Positions 45,246 to 53,938 of a stretch of 64,000 nt of DNA are shown here, one piece after another. The notes beneath the pieces were generated by a model that made no database searches, was not told the origin of the DNA, and saw only the letters and a list, made by a program, of their open reading frames with translations. Origin of the DNA: Fluviicola sp. (GTDB taxonomy: Bacteria > Bacteroidota > Bacteroidia > Flavobacteriales_D > Crocinitomicaceae); the NCBI GenBank assembly GCA_029866325.1, contig JARWZO010000011.1, forward strand, positions 31,847-95,846. The letters run 5' to 3'. Every line of letters starts with the position of its first letter. The first letter of the stretch is position 1. The translations under genes and the position numbers were made by a program.

Positions 45246-45827
45246 TTAACAATGATTGGGGTAATGTTTTTCCCAATTCTTGTGGTTGAGGTAATATTTC
45301 AGGCGAATGGTAAATCCGTGCTTGAACCGATTGTCAGTCCCGTTTAATAAAAACGAATAATTGTACAATAAATCAAAAGCAAAGAAACTCAGTCCTAAAG
45401 ACGGACGGAGATAATGCGCGTTGCGATCCAAGTCATACAGGTAATCAATCCGTGCGGTGGCAGGAGGGACGTAAAAATTGGAAACTTCGGCAAAAACACT
45501 AACGGTTTGTCCGGTTTCTTCTTTGTGTCGATAATAGGAATAACCGATTCCCCATGAATAGGTTCGGAAATTGAATCCGCCACCGCTGCCGAATTCGACC
45601 CCGTAAGTGCGCCCGAAATTGGCAGAGAATTCGTGACTATAGGAAAGATTGTAGGCTAATCCGGTATACCACGAGTTGCCCCACAGTTTGTGTTTGGGAA
45701 TGTTTTCGTGGATGATGTAAAAGGTATCACGCGTAATACCTCCGATGGCCATTGTTGAGTCACGTTTTTGCGAAAAGGCGGGAAACAATAAAAAGGTGAT
45801 TATTACCGTAAGAATGGATTTAAGCAT
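45246..45827 (-). CDS. Probable outer-membrane beta-barrel protein, unknown function
   Basis: The 193-residue protein begins with a signal peptide ending PAFSQ. It contains strand-like alternations (WYTGLAYNLSYSHEF, TYGVEFGSGGGFNFRTYSWG and YSYYRHKEE, given in parts) rich in Tyr, Phe and Gly. The size fits an 8-strand barrel, but the end is a His/Lys-rich tail with a terminal Cys, not the usual aromatic residue. No family is recognised. It lies just upstream of rfbB on the same strand. Confidence 0.55.
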   Translation of the reverse strand: MLKSILTVIITFLLFPAFSQKRDSTMAIGGITRDTFYIIHENIPKHKLWGNSWYTGLAYNLSYSHEFSANFGRTYGVEFGSGGGFNFRTYSWGIGYSYYRHKEETGQTVSVFAEVSNFYVPPATARIDYLYDLDRNAHYLRPSLGLSFFAFDLLYNYSFLLNGTDNRFKHGFTIRLKYYLNHKNWEKHYPNHC

Positions 45828-45914
45828 ACTGCTATTCGATTTTTGAAAAGATCTCCGTGCTTAAATGTACCAATTTCAGGATAATGATTGCGTTTGAATG
45901 TGTGGAGAGATAGA

Positions 45915-45952
45915 AGACAAAAGACAGCTTTTCAAGAAACTGTCTTTTGTCT
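45915..45952. terminator. Hairpin of the GACAAAAGAC family, copy 3
   Basis: AGACAAAAGACAG (45915-45927) and its exact inverse (45940-45952) make a 13-base stem with a 12-base loop. It lies 20 bases beyond the stop of the SRPBCC gene and ahead of the next gene on the same strand. Confidence 0.65.
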
Positions 45953-45972
45953 TTCTTCTCCAGTCTATTATC

Positions 45973-46461
45973 TTATTGTAACTCTGCCTTCACCTTCAAT
46001 TGCTCATTCATAGCGACGAAACCATTTTTGGTATTGATGTCGAGCATTTTTCGAAACAATGGAATCAATATTCCCCGGAAACGTTCACTTTGAGTAAAAG
46101 TCGTGGTGCCATCGCCATTATCGATGAGTTGAAAACGGTGTTCGCCATCAAACAATCCCGGAATTCCCAAATGACCGATCCAACGAAACTCTTTTTCAGG
46201 TTCAAAGACCAATACTCTCGGTTTAAAGGTCATGCCTTTTGCTCCCGGAGGTTGCATATGCGCTTCGATTTTCTTGCCGACTTCCGCTTTTCCTGAAATA
46301 GATGTGATAAACGGATTCCAGGTGTGGTAATTGTCAAAGTCCATGAGGATGCTCCACACTTTTTCGGGAGTTGCTTTGATGATGATTGATGTGCTGATTT
46401 CTTTTGCCATAGCCGTAGAATTTAAAAGGGTGATGAATAAAATGCTGTTTAATAACTTCAT
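45973..46461 (-). CDS. Secreted SRPBCC-family protein
   Basis: The 162-residue protein has a signal-like start MKLLNSILFITLLNSTAMA. A START/Bet v 1-like domain follows: ISTSIIIKATPEKVWSILMDF, WNPFITSISG, FEPEKEFRWIGHLG and TTTFTQSERF. Members bind hydrophobic ligands or act as cyclases/dehydratases; an exported form is uncommon, since most SRPBCC proteins are cytosolic. The ligand is unknown. The frame is open for 27 more bases upstream, but the chosen ATG begins the signal segment. Confidence 0.75.
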   Translation of the reverse strand: MKLLNSILFITLLNSTAMAKEISTSIIIKATPEKVWSILMDFDNYHTWNPFITSISGKAEVGKKIEAHMQPPGAKGMTFKPRVLVFEPEKEFRWIGHLGIPGLFDGEHRFQLIDNGDGTTTFTQSERFRGILIPLFRKMLDINTKNGFVAMNEQLKVKAELQ

Positions 46462-46594
46462 AATCGTTCGTTTAAATGAATGAGACAAAGTTCAGCTATG
46501 GACGGTGAATGGCTCTTGACAAATGTCAAGAAATAAACGTTCGTGATTTTTTTTGTTGAATGAAGTGAAATAGTAGGTAGAAGCATTTTTTTTG

Positions 46595-46656
46595 CGTTCG
46601 TAATTTTGCGAATTCACTACGATTTTTTGGGTCGTAAATTTGCAATATTACGAACG
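46595..46656. repeat. Hairpin of the GTTCGTAATATTGCGAA family, copy 3
   Basis: CGTTCGTAATTTTGC (46595-46609) faces GCAATATTACGAACG (46642-46656) with one mismatch. A further partial word (CCTTCGTAATCCTGCA) follows at about 46665. It is placed downstream of the Crp/Fnr-type regulator gene. Confidence 0.55.
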
Positions 46657-46699
46657 GATTTTCTCCTTCGTAATCCTGCAAGGAAAAAACGAATCAGGA

Positions 46700-47275
46700 T
46701 TATCCGTTCAGTTGTTTTTTGCGAATCCTACTAAAGGTTTCGGGCGTCATTCCTAGCATAGATGCGATGTATTGTAAAGGAACCTGGTTGAACAATTCTT
46801 TGTTGTTCTCAAAAAAGAAGTTGTAACGCTCTTCAGCAGTCATAGACAAATGAGTGAAAATGCGGTCTTCCAGTATGACGAAACAGCGCGCTATGAAGAG
46901 TTTTTCGAGTTCGTTCCATTTAGGAATCAGCTGGCCTATTTTCACATAATCAGACCGGTTGATGGTAAATAATTCTACATCAGACAATGCCTGAATGGTC
47001 CAGCGGGCGGGTGCTTCAAATACGAAACCAGCCAAATCTGTAACGAAATACCCTTTAGTTGAAATCCACTGAGTGACTTCTTTGTCTTCGGTTTGTAAAT
47101 AAATACGCAGCATCCCCGATTGAATGAAGCTGAGTTTGTTGCACCCTTTTCCGGTTTCAAGAAAAAAGTCACCCTTTTTCAGTGTTTCCTGCCGAAAGAA
47201 CTGACTGATTGCATTCAAATCTTCTGGTTGTGCGACTCCGAAGTAGGAGGAGATATAGTGTTCGAGCTCTGTCAT
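46700..47275 (-). CDS. Crp/Fnr-family transcriptional regulator
   Basis: The 191-residue protein has a cyclic-nucleotide-binding-like beta-roll (LKKGDFFLETGKGCNKLSFIQSG, quoted in part: FFLETGKGCNKLSF; RIYLQTEDKEVTQWIS) and a C-terminal helix-turn-helix (PLQYIASMLGMTPETFSRIRKK). It lacks the residues that bind cAMP in Crp and has no Cys cluster for an iron-sulfur centre, so its signal is unknown. Such regulators are numerous in Bacteroidota. Its ATG is 3 bases after the stop of the pentapeptide-repeat gene, which it may regulate or share a promoter with. Confidence 0.88.
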   Translation of the reverse strand: MTELEHYISSYFGVAQPEDLNAISQFFRQETLKKGDFFLETGKGCNKLSFIQSGMLRIYLQTEDKEVTQWISTKGYFVTDLAGFVFEAPARWTIQALSDVELFTINRSDYVKIGQLIPKWNELEKLFIARCFVILEDRIFTHLSMTAEERYNFFFENNKELFNQVPLQYIASMLGMTPETFSRIRKKQLNG

Positions 47276-47278
47276 AAA

Positions 47279-47848
47279 TCAGTCGATGATGATGTCGTAT
47301 TGCGTCAATAAACCAGCAACTCCACGTAGCGAAAATTTAGCTTTTTTGATGCGATTCGTTCCCGGATTGATCACATAACGAACCGCAGTTCTCAAATCGG
47401 CTTTTTCGAGGTTGGTCTGATCGAAGGTAGCCCCTGATAAATCACATTCATCAAAAACGGCTGCGCTTAAGTCGCATTCAGAAAAATCAACTTCTTCCAG
47501 CTTACAGGTTGAAAACCGCGTGCCTTTGAGTTTCAGTTTGTAAAAAGAAGCATGGTTCAATACGCAATTGTTAAACGCCACTTCCAACCCGAACGCATTG
47601 GCATGTTCTGCCGGAAAACCAAGCATTTTGCAATCTACAAAGGTAATTTCATTCAAGGTGGTGTTACCCAATTTAATCAGACTCAGGTTGCATTCTTCAA
47701 ACGTACATTGCACAAAACGAAAACCTGAAAGATTTACCCTCGAAAAATCACATTCTTCAAACACGCACGCCTCGTATTCGGCCTTTACAAATTCCTGTTT
47801 AGTGAAGTCTGTTTTTGAAAATGTTTGTTCGAAAAAAGTGTGAGCCAT
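47279..47848 (-). CDS. Pentapeptide-repeat protein
   Basis: The 189-residue protein is built of about 15 A(D/N)LXX-type pentapeptides, seen for example in FEECDFSRVNLSGFRFVQC, LEEVDFSECDLSAAVFDEC and DLSGATFDQTNLEKADL, which form a right-handed quadrilateral beta-helix. It contains many Cys in stacking positions. Qnr/MfpA-like proteins of this type mimic DNA and protect gyrase, but many have other or unknown roles. It has no signal peptide. It is transcribed together with the Crp/Fnr-type gene. Confidence 0.88.
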   Translation of the reverse strand: MAHTFFEQTFSKTDFTKQEFVKAEYEACVFEECDFSRVNLSGFRFVQCTFEECNLSLIKLGNTTLNEITFVDCKMLGFPAEHANAFGLEVAFNNCVLNHASFYKLKLKGTRFSTCKLEEVDFSECDLSAAVFDECDLSGATFDQTNLEKADLRTAVRYVINPGTNRIKKAKFSLRGVAGLLTQYDIIID

Positions 47849-47887
47849 GACGTGTTTTTACCGCTTAAAAGTAGTGTAAATTCTTTG

Positions 47888-48250
47888 CTAAGAATACATC
47901 ACAATCGCCTTGTTTACCTTTCCTTCAGCACTAAAAAATACATTCTCAGCTGATTTTCGTCCGGTTGCAGTATTTAAATAATATATCGTGAGGCAATTCA
48001 CACCAACCAATACATCTTTGATCTCAAAATGTAAGTTTGGAATCAAACTGAGACCTTTGAGCCAGTAATTTCTGACTGCATCAATTCCCGAAATGGTTCC
48101 ATTGCTTTCAGGTACCAATTTGGCAGCCATAGGAGTCGTGATCGTGAAATCGTCGGAATAATGACTTAAAATGGCATCTATATCATGACTGTTCCATGTT
48201 TGCGCCCAGTTGGAGGCAAATTCATTTGCGAACTCAGGAGTTATTTCCAT
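47888..48250 (-). CDS. NTF2-like / SnoaL-like domain protein
   Basis: The 120-residue protein has the NTF2-like cone fold pattern: EFANEFASNWAQTWNSHDIDAILSHYSDDF, given in pieces as WAQTWNSHD and AILSHYSDDF, then GIDAVRNYWLKGL, LHFEIKDVLVGVN and TGRKSAENVFF. Similar proteins are small ligand-binding or isomerase-like enzymes of unknown substrate. It is cytosolic. It lies 23 bases downstream of a DinB-like gene, and both probably share one transcript. Confidence 0.75.
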   Translation of the reverse strand: MEITPEFANEFASNWAQTWNSHDIDAILSHYSDDFTITTPMAAKLVPESNGTISGIDAVRNYWLKGLSLIPNLHFEIKDVLVGVNCLTIYYLNTATGRKSAENVFFSAEGKVNKAIVMYS

Positions 48251-48273
48251 GGTGAATTGTATTTTGTCTAAAA

Positions 48274-48852
48274 CTAATCATGATTTTTTTTCTTGCCTAA
48301 AATCTCATCGGTAAAATGTTCGGTGCGTTTGGGTTGCGCAAATTTTTCTGAATTGTATGCTTGGGAATTGCCTTTCGGAATGGAAAGCGAAATCCATTGT
48401 TCGTCACACACCAACTTGGCTACAAAAACAATTTGCCCGATGTGATACGGATAATGTGCCAATTGGCGATTGATGGCTTCCATCACTGTGTGTCCCATGT
48501 TGCGGATGTAGATAATGTTGCCCAGATCTTCTTCCTGCAAACTATTCAAAGCGCCCAGAAAACAACCCCAACCTTCATTCCATTTATGAAGTAATTCAGC
48601 TCGTGAAGTGATTTCATTTTCAAATTCCGCATCACGGTTGCGCCATTCTTTTTCACCATCGGTGGTCAGGAAATCCGTCCAGCGGCTCATCATGTTTCCC
48701 CATAAATGGTTGACGATGATTGCAATGCTGTTACTTGCTTCGTTGGCTTGCCATAACAATTGTTCTTCGGTCAGTTGTTCAAATGATTTTTCGCCGAGTA
48801 ATTTGTAGTATTCAACTTGTTTGATAACGCTTGGTAGATAATCTGTTTTCAT
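48274..48852 (-). CDS. DinB-superfamily protein (DUF1572)
   Basis: The 192-residue protein is a predicted four-helix bundle. Conserved residues include SIAIIVNHLWGNMMSRWTDF (His in the first metal motif) and HYPYHIGQIVFVAKLV (two His in the last motif), the expected three-His metal site of DinB/YfiT-type proteins. DUF1572 members are thought to be thiol- or metal-dependent transferases of unknown substrate. It has no signal peptide. It is followed by the NTF2-like gene. Confidence 0.82.
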   Translation of the reverse strand: MKTDYLPSVIKQVEYYKLLGEKSFEQLTEEQLLWQANEASNSIAIIVNHLWGNMMSRWTDFLTTDGEKEWRNRDAEFENEITSRAELLHKWNEGWGCFLGALNSLQEEDLGNIIYIRNMGHTVMEAINRQLAHYPYHIGQIVFVAKLVCDEQWISLSIPKGNSQAYNSEKFAQPKRTEHFTDEILGKKKNHD

Positions 48853-48936
48853 GGTAATTTAAGAAATGTAAGTGCCTTGAATTTACGAAAAATTGATGTA
48901 TTCACATCTTCGAATGACAAAAAAGCAGAAAAATAA

Positions 48937-48968
48937 TTACCATGGTAAATAAATTCATTGTAAGTTTG
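48937..48968 (+). promoter_or_regulatory. Promoter with palindrome upstream of the YceI-fusion gene
   Basis: A perfect -7 box TAAGTTTG (48961-48968) ends 14 bases before the ATG at 48983. The palindrome TTACCATGGTAA (48937-48948) lies 12-23 bases upstream of it, where a repressor would block polymerase. No good -33 TTTG is present, so an activator is also possible. Confidence 0.5.
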
Positions 48969-48982
48969 TCGAAAATCTCATT

Positions 48983-50518
48983 ATGGATACACTTATTCCT
49001 TCATTGATACTTCTTTTTGGTGTGATAGCCATCGTTTTTGAAAGTCGCCCTCAGTTGCAAAAAATACCGCTTGCGCTGATTGCAGTTGGTTTGATTGCAT
49101 GGATTTGTCCAGGTTTTGATGAAAAAGACGATACCACGTTGTTACTCGGTTTGCTATCGGGAATGGTGATGATTGGCCTTTTAGTAGGACTCCTTGTGAA
49201 AAAACACGGCGAATGGTTCGCTCTTCCGTTTACGTTCTTGTTGGCGATAATGAGTGGAAGCAAGGCAACGTATTTCGGTTTCGAATTGAATGTGTCGGGA
49301 ATCTTGATGTTGCTTCCGTTTTTGGGTGCTGTAGGTCCGCTAGTGGTGAATCTCAAAGCAAAGTTGCTACACAAATGGCTGAAATTGGATCTTGAACGCA
49401 CAACTACCATTGCTTCTGCTTTTTATGCTGCAATACTGGTGTTTTTCGCCGGATTTCAAGCACAATACTTCGGGGTAATATTGGTTGGGGCCGGCTGGGT
49501 AAGTGTTTCGCTTGCCAGCAGAAAACTCGAAACACTGGGAGCCGGAATCGGATTACTTTCGTTAGGTGTTGTTTTTTGGTTGCTTAAAACCCAAACAGAG
49601 ATCGATGATTCGTTCTTGCGTCCGAATTTCCTCATGGGATTGGTGGCAGGTGTTGCTGCAATCACGTGGGTGAAATTGACCAAAGATGTCACCAAATTGC
49701 GTTGGCCCTTGATGTACCTTTTACCACTTTTTATTGTGGTTGCCATGATCATGATGGGAATTGCGAACGAAAATTTCGGTGGATTGCCAACCTATATTGG
49801 AGCACTGATTGGAACGTCACTCGTGTTGATGGTAACGCGTCATCAAACACAGGTTATTCCGTTTCTGGCGCTGTTGCTAGGAGTTTCGGTACTTGTATTA
49901 CATCAATTTGAACCGATAGCATTACCGAAAAAACAATCGCGTTTGAGCACAACTGAAACCACAACTAAACCCAAAGAAATAGCGCCTTCTGTGTTAGATG
50001 TTCCGGCAATTGCTTTAAATGCCGACATGAAAGGAAATTGGAAAAGTGCGTTTGAGGCTTCCAAGGTAGAATTTCAGTTGGGACCCGAAGGTTCTGTTAC
50101 CAAAGGTGGTTTGGAAGAATTTAAAATTGATCTTCGTCTGAACGATGCCGGCGAACCCGAAAAATTGAACGTAGTTATCCCAACTGCTAAAGTGTCGACT
50201 TTCAACCCAATGCGCGATGAAACTGTTCGTGGTGCCGGGTATCTGAACGCACCTGCATTCCCGAAAATCACGTTTAGCGCCAACAATATTACCAAAGAAG
50301 CCGATCACTATGTTGCCAATGGTGATTTTGAGTTATTAGGCAAAAAAGCGCCTGTGAAAGTGGAACTGAAATTTGCTGCCTCCGGAACAGATAAAGGCAA
50401 ACAATTTCTTGTAATGGTAGGCGAAGCCAAGTTCGATCGCACCAAACACGGTATGCGCAGCGATGCTAAAATTGGGAATGAAGTAACGGTAACGTTTGAG
50501 GTTGAGTTTAGAAAGTAG
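48983..50518 (+). CDS. Polytopic membrane protein with C-terminal YceI domain
   Basis: The 511-residue protein has about ten transmembrane helices in residues 1-310 (SLILLFGVIAIVFES, LIAVGLIAWICPGF, LLGLLSGMVMIGLLVGLLV and others). A short linker with Lys/Thr/Pro follows, and then a YceI-like lipocalin fold of about 170 residues. Its hallmarks are the alternating strands, GAGYLNAPAFPKITFSAN, GDFELLGKKAPVKVELKF and AKFDRTKHGM. YceI proteins bind polyisoprenoids in the periplasm and respond to stress. A membrane-anchored fusion is unusual. It may sense or carry isoprenoid lipids; this is inference. Confidence 0.82.
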   Translation: MDTLIPSLILLFGVIAIVFESRPQLQKIPLALIAVGLIAWICPGFDEKDDTTLLLGLLSGMVMIGLLVGLLVKKHGEWFALPFTFLLAIMSGSKATYFGFELNVSGILMLLPFLGAVGPLVVNLKAKLLHKWLKLDLERTTTIASAFYAAILVFFAGFQAQYFGVILVGAGWVSVSLASRKLETLGAGIGLLSLGVVFWLLKTQTEIDDSFLRPNFLMGLVAGVAAITWVKLTKDVTKLRWPLMYLLPLFIVVAMIMMGIANENFGGLPTYIGALIGTSLVLMVTRHQTQVIPFLALLLGVSVLVLHQFEPIALPKKQSRLSTTETTTKPKEIAPSVLDVPAIALNADMKGNWKSAFEASKVEFQLGPEGSVTKGGLEEFKIDLRLNDAGEPEKLNVVIPTAKVSTFNPMRDETVRGAGYLNAPAFPKITFSANNITKEADHYVANGDFELLGKKAPVKVELKFAASGTDKGKQFLVMVGEAKFDRTKHGMRSDAKIGNEVTVTFEVEFRK

Positions 50519-50519
50519 A

Positions 50520-53500
50520 TTAGATAAACCAAGTTGGATTTGCTATCAAGTCTCCAAATTTAGATATGTGAAGACTTACTTTTGCTCCAGAAGTTGTGTG
50601 AACAAACACAAGGCTTCCGCGTGTGATATAAAAGTTTCGCTTGAATTCCTGAACAATGCCGGGCATGTCAATGCAGTTAAGACCAAAAAGCTGATCTTGC
50701 TGAATAGCTTCTTCCAATAAGGATGTCAATCGGGTATCGTAATCGCTACTAGGCTTGAACAAATCTCTTAGTTGTAGTTCAACCGCCTTGTTTTGTAAAA
50801 ACTGGTACGACGCAAACTCATAATTGACACCATTGAGTGGTTTTTTGCCCGCCTTTTTTCGTTTTTCAGAATAGTAGTGAAAGTTCACAAAAAGTGGCTC
50901 TATGCTTCCATGAAATAAATTCGGATGCGGTTGAAACGAATCTGCAATTAGTTCATTGCGATGTTCTTTGATTTGACGTTCGTCGTAGCTTCTATTGTAC
51001 ACCAATTCGAGCGGCACCGTATTGTTAAGGGCATTTTCAAGAATCAGGCGATTTGCCATGTTCCGCACGGCAATCGAATCTCCTGAGTAGTAGATATAGT
51101 TGTTTTTAATGTAAGGTGCATTGTTTTTCTGTACGCGTCCGGGAAAAAGTTGTTGGAATAAATCAGCGGTTTTCTCCAACTCGGCTCTTTCGGTGAAGGG
51201 AATTAACAATTTACCGGTAAAATCAATAACGGCAATAGCACTTCTGTCAATCAATAACATACTTCCGTTGTAAACGGTTTCATCAAAATTGTACTTGAGG
51301 TGAAATGCATTTCCGGTATGAGGATCAACCAGAAAGACGCTGTCGTCTTTCACCAGAAAAGAATTATGGTAAACAGTCGTTTTATAATCAAACCGAGCCG
51401 ACACTGTTTTTTTTAGGTCCTTATCTATGACACCCCATTTTCCCTCACTCTTAAAGAAGCTAAATGCCGAGGGAGTTTTCTTGACAAAGGGTATATCGAA
51501 GAGCGTATCAGTGAGTACTTCTCCTTGTTGATTGGTCAAAAACCACCCTGTTCTCGGTAGAATGCCGGAACTGTAATTGGCCCAAAAAGTTTGGTAGTCA
51601 CCATTCGTGTAAACACTAACTCTTGGGTACACAGGCTTTATCTCCCATTCAGATGTAGTTGAATTGATGATTCCGGTTTTTCCGTCCAATGTGGTTAGAA
51701 ACACGGAGTAATCTTCTTGCCAAAAGCGTTTGATAGAAGAAAAGTTGCGAACCAATTTCTTTTTTTCGTTTTCGATGCGTAAGTTATCTCCATCTAAAAT
51801 GTAGTAGAGTGATCCGATTTTTTGACGCTGGACTGTCGATTTTTTAGCTATGATCTTTCCGCGGTGATTGATACTTAGAGGACCTATTTGGGTACCATGT
51901 ATATTTTGGATAAACGTTGAATCATAGACAGCAAATCGGTCGCCAGAAGCACAATAAACAGTGCTGTCTTTCACAGCAAAGCGCATGTAATCATTTCTAA
52001 ACTGTTCAGATGGAATTCCTGAAAAAGTACTGAGTGTTTCGCATGAATCAAGGAGTATGATTCCGTTTGTATCGGTGAACGCAAGAAGGTTTCCCTGTTT
52101 AAGTAGCAGGAGGTTAAGTTGCAGCCGTTCTATAGTATCGTAAACAGGCGGAATCACTTCATTCAATTGTGTATCGTAGACACCAAAGAGCTTGTTCTTT
52201 CTGAGAATAAGCGGATTGTATGGTGCTTGTTTATCCGGTAGCTCATCGAATTGCAGCTCACTGGAAAGAATTCCACTTTTGCTTACCACATTGAATTTTC
52301 CAGAGTCATTTGAGATAAACACATAGGGCAAATGTTGATAGGAAGATAGAAACTGTTCCAATGCATAAAGACTACTAGCGGGCAGGCATAGCTGTCGACG
52401 AAACATCCCGTTTTCGTCAAAAATTCCGATCGTCATCTCATGCTCCTCAACATTCAGTTCCTTTTCATCGAACGTCCAGTAAAAAGCCCCTTCCGGTGAA
52501 GAAAAGCGGAAAACTGGTGAATACAAATAAGGAGTGCATTTGCCCGTTTCGATGTTCCAAAGTGCATAGTTGGAGTATTGGGGCTGTTCGTAAGCGTCTT
52601 TTTTCTTCATGTTATCGTATGTTATTTTTTGCTTAAGTAAGTAAACGGGAGGCAGGCCGCTGTATTTTTCGGAGTAAGGGTATATGTTTTCAGACCTAGT
52701 CGATTGCAAGGGCTCTGGGTGCACGCCTTCAAAGAAGTAAAAGAGCTGTTCCGACAAATCGCGGTGAAGGAAATTAAATTCTAAATCCATGATGCTCCAT
52801 TGCTCATGCTGAGAAACATAGATCCAATCGCCTAATAAAATAATTTCGTCCCACCAGCCGGAAGCCTTGCCGCTTGCAATGTCGTAAAAACAAGTTTGTC
52901 CCTCATCGTTGTCTGCTACAAGGAATTTAGAAGCAGTTTTAATATTTCGTAATCGTGGATCAAGGAAGTCGTAACCTCCAGAATGAAGAGGTACCAATTG
53001 TCGACCATTTTGGTCAAAAACTGTTTCTTGACGCAGTGAATCGTTTGCCCTAAAAAGCCAATCGTTATAAATCTCGGTCAGTGGTCTCATTGGCTTTATT
53101 ATTTCGTAGCTTGGAGGAATAATCACCTTGTTGTCACGAGAAATTAAACCGTGGTTACCGTTCTTTGTGATCTCGTAAAATTCTTTTGCGACCTCGCCAA
53201 ATGCACTTGAAAAACCGAATTTTTTTTGAATCGTATTGTAGGCGAGCGGTATTACCACTTGATACGAAGTATCCAAAACGCCATATAAACCCTTCTTGTT
53301 AACGACATACTCGCTGAGGTTAGGATAGGAATAAAATTCGGGGATGATAGCGTCGTACTCAAATGGTAGCAGCATAGAATCGGTGTCATCGATGATTCCT
53401 CTTTTTCCATTGAGCATCGCGATGAACTTGTTGCCTCTGCCTAGCAATTCGATAGATTGGTACTTGCATGGAATTATCCAGGTTCCATTATCCCTTAAAA

Positions 53501-53726
53501 TCCCAAAAGCATCGTTTTCTGATAAGATCCAACTTTTGTACGGGTGTCTATAAAGATGGTAAGGAAGTTCTTTTACATGCTCGAATTTGGCAGGAAACAG
53601 AGTGTCACCCCACCCATATTTGAACCCTGTTTTGCATAGAGAATAGTCTTCAAAAGGAACTAGCCGTCCTTGTCCAAAACAAGTAGTTACAGCAAGATAA
53701 AATAAAAGAAACAGACATTTTTTCAT
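50520..53726 (-). CDS. Giant secreted WG-repeat protein
   Basis: The 1068-residue protein has a signal ending TTCFGQG. It then has a long array of WG/KWG-type repeats: the motifs YGWGDTLFPAKFEHV, NGKRGIIDDTDSMLLPFEYDA, YGVLDTSYQVVIPLAYNT, HGLISRDNKVIIPPSY, LFGVYDTQLNEVIPPVYDT and KWGVIDKDLKKTVSARF recur. In each, Gly-Val/Ile-x-Asp is followed by a Pro-rich strand. The C-terminal 200 residues are different, with EHRNELIADSF and RDLFKPSSD. WG-repeat proteins are thought to form beta-propeller-like surface or periplasmic binding folds of unknown ligand. No sorting domain is seen. Its stop is one base from that of the YceI-fusion gene. Confidence 0.8.
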   Translation of the reverse strand: MKKCLFLLFYLAVTTCFGQGRLVPFEDYSLCKTGFKYGWGDTLFPAKFEHVKELPYHLYRHPYKSWILSENDAFGILRDNGTWIIPCKYQSIELLGRGNKFIAMLNGKRGIIDDTDSMLLPFEYDAIIPEFYSYPNLSEYVVNKKGLYGVLDTSYQVVIPLAYNTIQKKFGFSSAFGEVAKEFYEITKNGNHGLISRDNKVIIPPSYEIIKPMRPLTEIYNDWLFRANDSLRQETVFDQNGRQLVPLHSGGYDFLDPRLRNIKTASKFLVADNDEGQTCFYDIASGKASGWWDEIILLGDWIYVSQHEQWSIMDLEFNFLHRDLSEQLFYFFEGVHPEPLQSTRSENIYPYSEKYSGLPPVYLLKQKITYDNMKKKDAYEQPQYSNYALWNIETGKCTPYLYSPVFRFSSPEGAFYWTFDEKELNVEEHEMTIGIFDENGMFRRQLCLPASSLYALEQFLSSYQHLPYVFISNDSGKFNVVSKSGILSSELQFDELPDKQAPYNPLILRKNKLFGVYDTQLNEVIPPVYDTIERLQLNLLLLKQGNLLAFTDTNGIILLDSCETLSTFSGIPSEQFRNDYMRFAVKDSTVYCASGDRFAVYDSTFIQNIHGTQIGPLSINHRGKIIAKKSTVQRQKIGSLYYILDGDNLRIENEKKKLVRNFSSIKRFWQEDYSVFLTTLDGKTGIINSTTSEWEIKPVYPRVSVYTNGDYQTFWANYSSGILPRTGWFLTNQQGEVLTDTLFDIPFVKKTPSAFSFFKSEGKWGVIDKDLKKTVSARFDYKTTVYHNSFLVKDDSVFLVDPHTGNAFHLKYNFDETVYNGSMLLIDRSAIAVIDFTGKLLIPFTERAELEKTADLFQQLFPGRVQKNNAPYIKNNYIYYSGDSIAVRNMANRLILENALNNTVPLELVYNRSYDERQIKEHRNELIADSFQPHPNLFHGSIEPLFVNFHYYSEKRKKAGKKPLNGVNYEFASYQFLQNKAVELQLRDLFKPSSDYDTRLTSLLEEAIQQDQLFGLNCIDMPGIVQEFKRNFYITRGSLVFVHTTSGAKVSLHISKFGDLIANPTWFI

Positions 53727-53938
53727 AGATAATAGTGTAGTTATAAGTCTGTTTTTGGTGTTGGTTACATTCATTTCTACAGGGCGGTTTGATGAACAAA
53801 AATGACTTCTATTTCAGCGTTTCACGATCTTCAAAAAATCAAATAAACGTCAATTTTTCGCACTGTTAAGCAACGAAGTGTTAATTTAGGAATACTTTAG
53901 TGGAATATTCTGCTAAAAGAATTCTTAATAAAACACGT

